Shown in pieces: positions 1 through 7,521 of a DNA stretch of 64,000 nt. This stretch comes from an uncultured Gilliamella sp. (GTDB lineage: Bacteria; Pseudomonadota; Gammaproteobacteria; Enterobacterales; Orbaceae), in NCBI GenBank assembly GCA_945271295.1, contig CALYPG010000006.1:1-64000 (forward strand), read 5' to 3'. The position numbers and the translations under genes were made by a program. Every line of letters starts with the position of its first letter. The first letter of the stretch is position 1. The notes under the pieces were generated by a model, which made no database searches, was not told where the DNA came from, and saw only the letters and a program-made list of their open reading frames with translations.

Positions 1-223
1 CGGCTCTTATATCAAAATCAGTAGTCAAGGGATAGAGCTTGGAACATCAGGGAATGTTTATTTGAAGTGTAATGCTATGCAAAAGATGGGGCCAAATACA
101 AGAGCAATAGCTCCGCTAAAATTGCCAAATATCATATCGGAAATTAACGAAAGAATTTGTTTACCATGCTTGCTCCGAGCTGCAGAAAAAGCACAAATGT
201 TAGTTATACTAGGAGAAGAATAA
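1..223 (+). CDS. vgrG: VgrG (T6SS spike), C-terminal end only
   Basis: Reading from base 2 gives 73 codons ending at TAA 221-223; the 5' part lies outside the window. The segment containing IKISSQGIELGTSGN and QKMGP matches the end of the DUF2345 beta-helix region of the complete VgrG at 53167-56007 almost residue for residue, so this is the tail of a second, related spike protein. After QKMGP it has only about 40 residues and lacks the long C-terminal extension of the other VgrG. The stop overlaps the start of the next gene (TAATG), so spike, adaptor and effector are translationally coupled. The VgrG trimer tips the T6SS tube and carries effectors. Confidence 0.85.
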   Translation, partial: GSYIKISSQGIELGTSGNVYLKCNAMQKMGPNTRAIAPLKLPNIISEINERICLPCLLRAAEKAQMLVILGEE

Positions 224-729
224 TGCTAAACCAACATATTGCTTTTCAAACACTTTTACATCGACAATCACTATCGCGGCATACACTTGCTCTTTACACT
301 CTTGTAGATGGACTAGAGTATGAGCGTTTATATCAAAAAGAGATCATTCAAGATAAAAACATGTTGCCACTGTTTATCCGTCCAAGTAATAAAGAAGTTG
401 CATTTGCAGGACCTTGGATTATTAATATTACACAAACGGATAAAAGTATACAAAATTCACTATTTCAACTTGAACAAACCTATCCAGCCGTATCATGGTT
501 AATTTCAACGCTGCGATTTGAACATTTATTCAATCAATTAGAAAATCAACTACATTTGCAATTACCAGATAAACGTAATGCATTATTGCGTTACTACGAT
601 CCACGTGTGTTAAACAAATTGCTACACGTTTTAAATCCGGATCAATTTAAATTATTTACGTTAAATATCGATGAATGGATTTATTATCATAATAATCATT
701 ACTACTCACTAATAGGAGGTAAATTATAA
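223..729 (+). CDS. DUF4123 T6SS effector adaptor (Tap/TEC family)
   Basis: A 168-residue protein starting at ATG 223, which overlaps the vgrG stop. An upstream ATG at 157 lies inside vgrG and is not used here. The sequence has the DUF4123 pattern: an N-terminal LYTLVDG segment, a central FAGPWII block, and the family hallmark LLRYYDPRVL. DUF4123 proteins are cytoplasmic adaptors that load a specific effector onto its VgrG and are normally encoded between the two, as here. Overlapping start and stop codons on both sides (TAATG) make this one transcription unit with the genes at 729 and 1083. The adaptor should serve the nuclease effector at 1083-2174. Confidence 0.85.
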   Translation: MLNQHIAFQTLLHRQSLSRHTLALYTLVDGLEYERLYQKEIIQDKNMLPLFIRPSNKEVAFAGPWIINITQTDKSIQNSLFQLEQTYPAVSWLISTLRFEHLFNQLENQLHLQLPDKRNALLRYYDPRVLNKLLHVLNPDQFKLFTLNIDEWIYYHNNHYYSLIGGKL

Positions 730-1073
730 TGGAATTTTGTAATGAGCAAATTGATGCTATTTTGCAACAAGAAGAAGATGACTATATTTGGCAAGTCATT
801 CATAAAATAAAAGATGATGAGCGTTTAACCTTACCAAATGAAGATATTAAAGATTTATTTAACCGTCTAAAAGAGACTTATCATTACCTTATAGGACTGG
901 GTTTTACCAAAAAAAATCTTATTGAAGCTTATTTATATGGTGAAGCAGTGACGCCTGGTTATAAAGATAATCCAATAATCAAAAGTTGGGTCGAAAAAGA
1001 AAATCACAACCCTGAAGAACAATACCAGGATTTGCTGATTATTGCTGAAAAAAAGCAAAAAGGTTTACTATAA
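729..1073 (+). CDS. Small T6SS cargo-associated protein, unknown function
   Basis: A 114-residue acidic, soluble protein with no signal peptide or membrane segment. Its ATG overlaps the stop of the DUF4123 gene, and the effector gene follows after 9 bases. I do not recognise the family. Position between adaptor and effector suggests a secondary chaperone or accessory of effector loading, but that is inference from context. The sequence looks mainly helical (for example NEDIKDLFNRLKETYHYL) and ends in a lysine-rich tail. It is unlikely to be the immunity protein, because the candidate immunity genes lie after the toxin. Confidence 0.6.
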   Translation: MEFCNEQIDAILQQEEDDYIWQVIHKIKDDERLTLPNEDIKDLFNRLKETYHYLIGLGFTKKNLIEAYLYGEAVTPGYKDNPIIKSWVEKENHNPEEQYQDLLIIAEKKQKGLL

Positions 1074-1082
1074 GGAATAACA

Positions 1083-2174
1083 ATGCCGATATTATACTTT
1101 CTGGAAGAATTATTAGTTATAATGGCTGCCTCTATAATTGGCAATCAAACAAGCAAGGAATCATCAATTTATCCGCCAGGTTATGAAACTAGCACCGTTC
1201 CTGTTTGGGACACTTACACAAAATCACCTTCTGTTACGCAACCAAATATCTATCCCAAATATCAAAATTCTTTAGTTTTTTCATTAATCATTAAAGAGAT
1301 TCAAAAAGTAAGTACTGAATTTACGTCGTGTACTTCCAATATAATCGATAAAACAGAAGATGACATAGAGCCAGATACACCGCAGGCAATAGCTAAGTTA
1401 GAAAAAGAGGTCGAAAAATTAACATATGAAATAGCTTATTATGAAGAAGAACTTGAAAGATTAGAAAAGGGTCTCCCCCCACGTGGTGCCAAATATACAC
1501 CTAGAGAATTATCAGGAGTTATTGCCGAAATCAATCAAGAAATTGCAGATTTACGACAAGATATTGAAACATTAAAATATGGTAGTTTAAGAACTTTAAC
1601 TGATACTGAAAAAGATAAAATTAAGATTGAAGTTGCCGAAAAAATGGTGAAGATTAAAGAGGAACAGCTTGAAAAAACCAAACACTGTAATTGCTCTATT
1701 ACACCTTATATCAAACCTAATATATTTCGACGAAATATGAGTGATTTATCCGCTGACTATCAAGCAACAATAGCTGGATCTACTTGGGATAGAACCAAAA
1801 ACCCTAAAACCGGTATAATGTCTGTAGAAATAAAAGAATGGTTATATGATGGACCAACAGATAAGGTTGAGTTTGATGGTTGGCTTCGTGAATTTTGTCT
1901 ATTGTTAGAAATGAAAGCTAGTTATGATAGACTGATGTTTAGTCGTTCACAGTCTTTACGCATGGGAAAACCTGTTTTAAAGCAAATAGGGATATCAAAA
2001 ATGGATAGTTTATGTAAACAAGCTGAGCGACACAATAAGGTATGCTTAATGCACCCTCCAGCGGCGCGTTGTTGTTGGGTTTTTATGACGCCTATGCTAT
2101 ATGATACGTTTTTGGAAATACTTAATTTAGGCCGCTATCCGGCAATAACTGCGATTTTAATTCCATTACCCTAA
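1083..2174 (+). CDS. T6SS effector with Tox-REase-5-like nuclease domain
   Basis: A 363-residue protein; the start at 1083 is supported by AAGGA 5-10 bases upstream. The N-terminal ~100 residues have no clear domain. Residues ~100-200 are charged and predicted coiled coil, and the C-terminal ~120 residues resemble restriction-endonuclease-fold toxin 5: WLYDGP, then D265 in EFDGWL, then E276-x-K278 in LLEMKA, then a C-terminal WVFMTP block. D..ExK is the expected metal-binding nuclease core, so the likely target is DNA in the recipient cytoplasm. TseT of Pseudomonas carries this domain type. No PAAR domain is seen, consistent with loading through the adaptor at 223. Nuclease activity is inferred from motif and context. 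Confidence 0.7.
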   Translation: MPILYFLEELLVIMAASIIGNQTSKESSIYPPGYETSTVPVWDTYTKSPSVTQPNIYPKYQNSLVFSLIIKEIQKVSTEFTSCTSNIIDKTEDDIEPDTPQAIAKLEKEVEKLTYEIAYYEEELERLEKGLPPRGAKYTPRELSGVIAEINQEIADLRQDIETLKYGSLRTLTDTEKDKIKIEVAEKMVKIKEEQLEKTKHCNCSITPYIKPNIFRRNMSDLSADYQATIAGSTWDRTKNPKTGIMSVEIKEWLYDGPTDKVEFDGWLREFCLLLEMKASYDRLMFSRSQSLRMGKPVLKQIGISKMDSLCKQAERHNKVCLMHPPAARCCWVFMTPMLYDTFLEILNLGRYPAITAILIPLP

Positions 2175-2189
2175 AAAAAGGTAAATCTT

Positions 2190-2945
2190 ATGAGTATACG
2201 TGGTCAAATCGATTTTATGCAATTTGATGTTATAATCCATCCCCCAAAAGTATGGCAACTTAACGTGGTTGGAATAAGTGAACAACTTGATAAAGCATTA
2301 GCAGTCTATCAAAAATACGTTAATCCTAAAGTAAATTGGTATTATTTTAATGATTCAAAAATAATTAAACCGGAGCTTTTAGTTTACAATAACGAAGGAT
2401 TGACTGAATTAGTAGCTAAAAAACTGACATCGGAATTAAAAAAAATGGAAAAAACGGGCGATCTATTGATATCGTTTACAGATGATGTTATTGATCCCTA
2501 TCTTGAAGGGGATTTAGTAATGTACTCTGCTATGAAGTTTTTTAATGAACCAATAAAATATAAGATAGATTTCTTTTTTAATAAATATAAAAATGCACAA
2601 ACATATAATAGTATTGTTCAATTTATCACCGGATTAGCGGAAGTTTTCAATCAATGTTATATTGAAATTAATTTGGGATATACTTTTAAACTAAGTAAAT
2701 CTATGTTCCCTAACCGAATCGGTACATCGATGATTGTGTATATTCCCGTTCCATTAAATGCCAAAGATTACCCGGAAGCCTATAAAATTATCCCGATCAA
2801 TCATGACGATAAACAAGTTGGTACCGTAATTGTATCGCTCGATCATTTTCCGAATCGTGATAATATTGAAGATGTAAAAACTATAAATCGTCTGGATATG
2901 AGATTACGTGAAGCAGATTTATTACCTGTAAGAACTGATTTATAA
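2190..2945 (+). CDS. Probable cytoplasmic immunity protein for the nuclease effector (Imm52-like candidate)
   Basis: A 251-residue protein without signal peptide, 15 bases after the toxin stop and in the same frame. Its position directly after a Tox-REase-5 toxin, cytoplasmic character and later amplification all point to the cognate immunity protein. Imm52 is the family usually paired with this toxin, but I assign it by pairing rather than by a diagnostic motif. The start has a weak AAGG-type ribosome site after a run of seven A. The same protein appears as the C-terminal half of the two fusion genes at 3214 and 5060; against the first of these it is nearly identical, differing in a few residues near the N-terminus. 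Confidence 0.65.
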   Translation: MSIRGQIDFMQFDVIIHPPKVWQLNVVGISEQLDKALAVYQKYVNPKVNWYYFNDSKIIKPELLVYNNEGLTELVAKKLTSELKKMEKTGDLLISFTDDVIDPYLEGDLVMYSAMKFFNEPIKYKIDFFFNKYKNAQTYNSIVQFITGLAEVFNQCYIEINLGYTFKLSKSMFPNRIGTSMIVYIPVPLNAKDYPEAYKIIPINHDDKQVGTVIVSLDHFPNRDNIEDVKTINRLDMRLREADLLPVRTDL

Positions 2946-3006
2946 TGCGTGTCAACGTAATAGCGGTTGGATTAATAAACCGACCGCGCTATGAGTTGTC
3001 GATAAT

Positions 3007-3060
3007 GTTCCTTGTTCACCCACATCATATTCACCATGCTTAAAATAAATTAATTGAGAA
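3007..3060 (-). pseudogene. Antisense remnant of the secreted-protein gene at 6853-7383
   Basis: These 54 bases align without gaps to 7127-7180 with 48 identities. That segment encodes roughly residues 68-86 of the secreted protein on the minus strand, including the GDQGT motif, which reads as GEQGT here. The remnant lies in the spacer between immunity copies 1 and 2. It shows that an array once contained, or recombined with, a second copy of the downstream gene, now reduced to a scar. The rest of the 2946-3213 spacer holds no gene that I can see. Confidence 0.7.
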
Positions 3061-3213
3061 ATATGACTCAGATAAAAATATAATTAGTAATGCAACAACT
3101 AATTATGTCTAAAGTAAAAACAATATGGAAAATGCCAATTTCAAATATTTAATAATAAAAAGTAATAAGTGAATATTGAAGAAATAGGTTACAAATTGAA
3201 ATGGAGTTAGGCC

Positions 3214-4791
3214 ATGAAAAGTATTTTATTCAGTAGTTTATTATTAATTTTAGGATCATGTTTTGTACAGGCATCGGAACTTAATTCGAGTAAAAATAAT
3301 CACTATACCTTAATGCAAGATAGATTAAACGAACAAACTGAACTAAAAGATGAAAGGGAAAAATTAATAAATATTTTTAATGATTTAATTAAAGGTGACC
3401 CTCAAAAGATGAGTATATCCGGCTGTGACGTTAACCGGGTTGAAATTTCAAAAGCAAAGATCAATGCAGCATTAAGTAAAATAAATTTTTATAGCGATTA
3501 TAATCAACAATTAAAGAAATATAACTTGTCTTTAAATGAGATTAAACGACTTTATACCATTGATGAATCAAATTTATCTAATGCTTGTATTGGGTTTAAT
3601 GTCAAAGCTATTATTCAGCTAGAAAATAATCAACTGATGATCCCTTATAACAATCTGCTAGTTTTCTATAAACCATTATCCGATGAAGATGAAAACAAAA
3701 TAACTGATTTAAAAAATAATGAACAATGCCTCGAAACAGAGCAAGGTGAAATGGAGAGGGCTGCTATTTGTTATTATGAAAATATGACGATTTTGGAAGT
3801 CTATAATGCCATGAGTTTTTATCCAAACTATATATTTAGAAACACCATTGAAGCAGGTAAAAATTTTTCCGCAACTTATGCCGATAAAAATGTTAATGTG
3901 GAATACAAATGGTCAGGAAAAAATAAATTAGAAATCACCCAACATTTTGAGGGTGGTGTAAATAATTATACGTTTATCTATCAAGACAATAAAACAAAAT
4001 TAATATCTGTTGCTTCTCTAAAAAAGGTAAATATTATGAGTAATCGTGATCAAATCGATTTTATGCAATTTGATGTAATAATCTATTTCCCAAAAGTATG
4101 GCAACTTAACGTGGTTGGAATAAGTGAGCAACTTGATAAGGCGTTAGCAGTCTATCAAAAATATGTTAATCCTAAAGTAAATTGGTATTATTTTACTAAT
4201 TCAAAAATAATTAAACCGGAGCTTTTAGTTTACAATAACGAAGGATTGACTGAATTAGTAGCTAAAAAACTGACATCGGAATTAAAAAAAATGGAAAAAA
4301 CGGGCGATCTATTGATATCGTTTACAGATGATGTTATTGATCCCTATCTTGAAGGGGATTTAGTAATGTACTCTGCTATGAAGTTTTTTAATGAACCAAT
4401 AAAATATAAGATAGATTTCTTTTTTAATAAATATAAAAATGCACAAACATATAATAGTATTGTTCAATTTATCACCGGATTAGCGGAAGTTTTCAATCAA
4501 TGTTATATTGAAATTAATTTGGGATATACTTTTAAACTAAGTAAATCTATGTTCCCTAACCGAATCGGTACATCGATGATTGTGTATATTCCCGTTCCAT
4601 TAAATGCCAAAGATTACCCGGAAGCCTATAAAATTATCCCGATCAATCATGACGATAAACAAGTTGGTACCGTAATTGTATCGCTCGATCATTTTCCGAA
4701 TCGTGATAATATTGAAGATGTAAAAACTATAAATCGTCTGGATATGAGATTACGTGAAGCAGATTTATTACCTGTAAGAACTGATTTATAA
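3214..4791 (+). CDS. Signal-peptide domain fused in frame to nuclease-immunity domain (copy 2)
   Basis: A 525-residue ORF with a good ribosome site (GGAGTTAGGCC before ATG). Residues 1-~21 are a Sec signal (hydrophobic LLLILGSC, then VQA); a lipobox reading is possible. Residues ~22-268 form an unrecognised periplasmic-type domain with several cysteines. From M275 (ATG 4036) the sequence is the immunity protein of 2190-2945. The junction codons CTA AAA AAG contain the slippery heptamer A AAA AAG at 4020-4026. A -1 shift would give five more residues and stop at TAA 4041-4043, overlapping the internal immunity start. The gene may therefore yield a fusion, a short secreted protein and an internally started immunity protein. 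The function of the first domain is unknown. Confidence 0.7.
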   Translation: MKSILFSSLLLILGSCFVQASELNSSKNNHYTLMQDRLNEQTELKDEREKLINIFNDLIKGDPQKMSISGCDVNRVEISKAKINAALSKINFYSDYNQQLKKYNLSLNEIKRLYTIDESNLSNACIGFNVKAIIQLENNQLMIPYNNLLVFYKPLSDEDENKITDLKNNEQCLETEQGEMERAAICYYENMTILEVYNAMSFYPNYIFRNTIEAGKNFSATYADKNVNVEYKWSGKNKLEITQHFEGGVNNYTFIYQDNKTKLISVASLKKVNIMSNRDQIDFMQFDVIIYFPKVWQLNVVGISEQLDKALAVYQKYVNPKVNWYYFTNSKIIKPELLVYNNEGLTELVAKKLTSELKKMEKTGDLLISFTDDVIDPYLEGDLVMYSAMKFFNEPIKYKIDFFFNKYKNAQTYNSIVQFITGLAEVFNQCYIEINLGYTFKLSKSMFPNRIGTSMIVYIPVPLNAKDYPEAYKIIPINHDDKQVGTVIVSLDHFPNRDNIEDVKTINRLDMRLREADLLPVRTDL

Positions 4792-4852
4792 TGCGTGTCA
4801 ACGTAATAGCGGTTGGATTAATAAACCGACCGCGCTATGAGTTGTCGATAAT

Positions 4853-4906
4853 GTTCCTTGTTCACCCACATCATATTCACCATGCTTAAAATAAATTAAT
4901 TGAGAA
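4853..4906 (-). pseudogene. Second copy of the antisense secreted-protein remnant
   Basis: Duplicate of the scar at 3007-3060, carried by the repeated spacer 4792-5059. The bases are the same in both spacers, so the scar predates the last duplication. In the third spacer (after 6640) only the first dozen bases of the scar survive before similarity ends at 6713. Confidence 0.65.
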
Positions 4907-5059
4907 ATATGACTCAGATAAAAATATAATTAGTAATGCAACAACTAATTATGTCTAAAGTAAAAACAATATGGAAAATGCCAATTTCAAATATTTAATA
5001 ATAAAAAGTAATAAGTGAATATTGAAGAAATAGGTTACAAATTGAAATGGAGTTAGGCC

Positions 5060-6640
5060 ATGAAAAGTATTTTATTCAGTAGTTTATTATTAATTTTAGG
5101 ATCATGTTTTGTACAGGCATCGGAACTTAATTCGAGTAAAAATAATCACTATACCTTAATGCAAGATAGATTAAACGAACAAACTGAACTAAAAGATGAA
5201 AGGGAAAAATTAATAAATATTTTTAATGATTTAATTAAAGGTGACCCTCAAAAGATGAGTATATCCGGCTGTGACGTTAACCGGGTTGAAATTTCAAAAG
5301 CAAAGATCAATGCAGCATTAAGTAAAATAAATTTTTATAGCGATTATAATCAACAATTAAAGAAATATAACTTGTCTTTAAATGAGATTAAACGACTTTA
5401 TACCATTGATGAATCAAATTTATCTAATGCTTGTATTGGGTTTAATGTCAAAGCTATTATTCAGCTAGAAAATAATCAACTGATGATCCCTTATAACAAT
5501 CTGCTAGTTTTCTATAAACCATTATCCGATGAAGATGAAAACAAAATAACTGATTTAAAAAATAATGAACAATGCCTCGAAACAGAGCAAGGTGAAATGG
5601 AGAGGGCTGCTATTTGTTATTATGAAAATATGACGATTTTGGAAGTCTATAATGCCATGAGTTTTTATCCAAACTATATATTTAGAAACACCATTGAAGC
5701 AGGTAAAAATTTTTCCGCAACTTATGCCGATAAAAATGTTAATGTGGAATACAAATGGTCAGGAAAAAATAAATTAGAAATCACCCAACATTTTGAGGGT
5801 GGTGTAAATAATTATACGTTTATCTATCAAGACAATAAAACAAAATTAATATCTGTTGCTTCTCTAAAAAAGGTAAATATTATGAGTAATCGTGATCAAA
5901 TCGATTATATGCAATTTGATGTAATAATCTATTTCCCAAAAGTATTGCAACTTAATGTGGTTGGAATAAGTGAGCAACTTGATAAGGCATTAGCAGTCTA
6001 TCAAAAATATGTTAATCCTAAAGTAAATTGGTATTATTTTAGTGATCCAGTAAAAATTGAACCGGAGCTTTTAGTTTACAATAACGAAGGATTGACTGAA
6101 TTAGTAGCTAAAAAACTGACATCGAAATTAAAAGGAATGGAAAAAACGGGCGATCTAATGATATTGTTTACATCTGATGATGTTATTGATCCCTATCCTG
6201 GAGGAAATTTAATAATTTACGATGCAGCAAAGTTTCTTAATAAACCAATAAAATCGAAGATAGATTTCTTTTTTAAGAAATATCAAAATGCAGAAAAATA
6301 TAATAGTATTGTTCAATTTGTCACCGAATTAGCGGAAGTTTTCTATCAAAGTTATATTGAAATTGATTTGAAGTTTACTTTTGAACCAAACGAAGTCATG
6401 TTCTCTAACCGAATCGGTACATCGATGATTGTGTATATTCCCGTTCCATTAAATGCCAAAGATTACCCGGAAGCCTATAAAATTATCCCGATCAATCATG
6501 ACGATAAACAAGTTGGTACCGTAATTGTATCGCTCGATCATTTTCCGAATCGTGATAATATTGAAGATGTAAAAACTATAAATCGTCTGGATATGAGATT
6601 ACGTGAAGCAGATTTATTACCTGTAAGAACTGATTTATAA
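5060..6640 (+). CDS. Signal-peptide domain fused to a diverged immunity domain (copy 3)
   Basis: A 526-residue ORF. Residues 1-~280 are identical to the copy at 3214, including signal peptide, junction CTA AAA AAG (heptamer 5866-5872) and internal ATG at 5882. The immunity half keeps identical first ~50 and last ~75 residues, but its centre differs at many positions. Examples are SDPVKIEPE for TNSKIIKPE, an extra residue at FTSDDVID, and FTFEPNEVMFSN for FKLSKSMFPN. That pattern suits divergence of a specificity region between conserved ends, perhaps to neutralise a variant of the toxin. The conflict between a secreted N-terminus and a cytoplasm-acting C-terminus is the same as in copy 2. Confidence 0.7.
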   Translation: MKSILFSSLLLILGSCFVQASELNSSKNNHYTLMQDRLNEQTELKDEREKLINIFNDLIKGDPQKMSISGCDVNRVEISKAKINAALSKINFYSDYNQQLKKYNLSLNEIKRLYTIDESNLSNACIGFNVKAIIQLENNQLMIPYNNLLVFYKPLSDEDENKITDLKNNEQCLETEQGEMERAAICYYENMTILEVYNAMSFYPNYIFRNTIEAGKNFSATYADKNVNVEYKWSGKNKLEITQHFEGGVNNYTFIYQDNKTKLISVASLKKVNIMSNRDQIDYMQFDVIIYFPKVLQLNVVGISEQLDKALAVYQKYVNPKVNWYYFSDPVKIEPELLVYNNEGLTELVAKKLTSKLKGMEKTGDLMILFTSDDVIDPYPGGNLIIYDAAKFLNKPIKSKIDFFFKKYQNAEKYNSIVQFVTELAEVFYQSYIEIDLKFTFEPNEVMFSNRIGTSMIVYIPVPLNAKDYPEAYKIIPINHDDKQVGTVIVSLDHFPNRDNIEDVKTINRLDMRLREADLLPVRTDL

Positions 6641-6713
6641 TGCGTGTCAACGTAATAGCGGTTGGATTAATAAACCGACCGCGCTATGAGTTGTCGATAA
6701 TGTTCCTTGTTCA

Positions 6714-6852
6714 ATTATTTGGAAAATACTATTGCAAAGATTAGTATTATTAATTAACAAAGTTGCCACACAAACATCACTTAAATAAAGTAAGCATAGA
6801 AAACATCATTTAGCATAGCCTGTTATTTTAAAAAAATTCCTAACTAGTTATA
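6714..6852. other. Spacer between immunity array and convergent secreted-protein gene
   Basis: AT-rich, and unrelated to the earlier spacers after the repeat breakpoint at 6713. It separates convergent genes; I see no ORF, RNA gene or strong terminator in it. Confidence 0.5.
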
Positions 6853-7383
6853 TTACACTGCGTCTGCTGGATATTTGATGAACGTTATTTCAAACTTGCT
6901 GATTTTATCCCAATCTTTGCGGTCTCTTACGTCCGGGCGTTCTGTAGAACTAATTATTATTCTTAAATATACATCTTTTTCATTATTAAAATTAGCAAAA
7001 AGTGAATCGCTTCCCCATCCACCAACTAATCGCTCTATACGAGCAATGTGATATTTATCCAATAACCATTTTTCAGCCGATAAAGCGTAAATACCACCAT
7101 TTATCCAACCCTTGATGACTAGCGGAGTTCCTTGATCACCCGCATCATATTCACAATGCTCAAAATGAATAAATTGAGAATTTTTTGCTTCTAATTCATT
7201 CCAAAATTGATGACAATCTTCAAAAATTTTATCTGCAACAATTTCTTTTATCGAATCCCAATTATTATATATAAAATCCTTATAACTCAAATTGTTATCA
7301 ATACTATCCTTTTCTTGATTGGCTGAAACAGATAGACTAAATAAGCTAGCAATAAGTAATATGATAGTGTTAAACAATTTCAT
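6853..7383 (-). CDS. Secreted protein of unknown family, likely island-associated
   Basis: A 176-residue protein with a clear N-terminal Sec signal (MKLFNTIILLIASLFSLSVSA, cleavage expected after SANQ or SA). Ribosome site GGAGAG precedes the ATG. The mature part is rich in tryptophan and aromatic residues and contains HFEHCEYDAGDQGT. I do not recognise the family. Fragments of the same gene lie in the spacers of the neighbouring immunity array (3007-3060, 4853-4906), which ties it to the T6SS cargo island. A periplasmic immunity protein is a reasonable guess, not shown. It is transcribed toward the array. Confidence 0.65.
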   Translation of the reverse strand: MKLFNTIILLIASLFSLSVSANQEKDSIDNNLSYKDFIYNNWDSIKEIVADKIFEDCHQFWNELEAKNSQFIHFEHCEYDAGDQGTPLVIKGWINGGIYALSAEKWLLDKYHIARIERLVGGWGSDSLFANFNNEKDVYLRIIISSTERPDVRDRKDWDKISKFEITFIKYPADAV

Positions 7384-7521
7384 TAATAAACTCTCCTAAT
7401 ATCATAACTATATGGTAAAGCAGTCGACGTTCCAATGTTCTGGCTATCATAACTATTCTCCAATTCGTAATTAAATTACCGTATATAAACCCATATTGTG
7501 GTTAGTGATTTACAAAATAAC

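Larger units (their letters stand above)
2177..6713. repeat. Tandem repeat array of immunity genes, period ~1846-1849 bp
   Basis: Sequence starting at the A-run before the first immunity ATG (2190) recurs at 4036 and 5882, and the spacer 2946-3213 recurs at 4792-5059 essentially unchanged. The first unit has only the immunity part plus spacer; units 2 and 3 have the signal-peptide domain plus the immunity domain. The third unit loses similarity just after the bases ending at 6713. It has 3 extra bases and a diverged central stretch, while its flanks are virtually identical to units 1 and 2. This is recent tandem amplification with local divergence, probably by unequal recombination or gene conversion. 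Confidence 0.95.
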
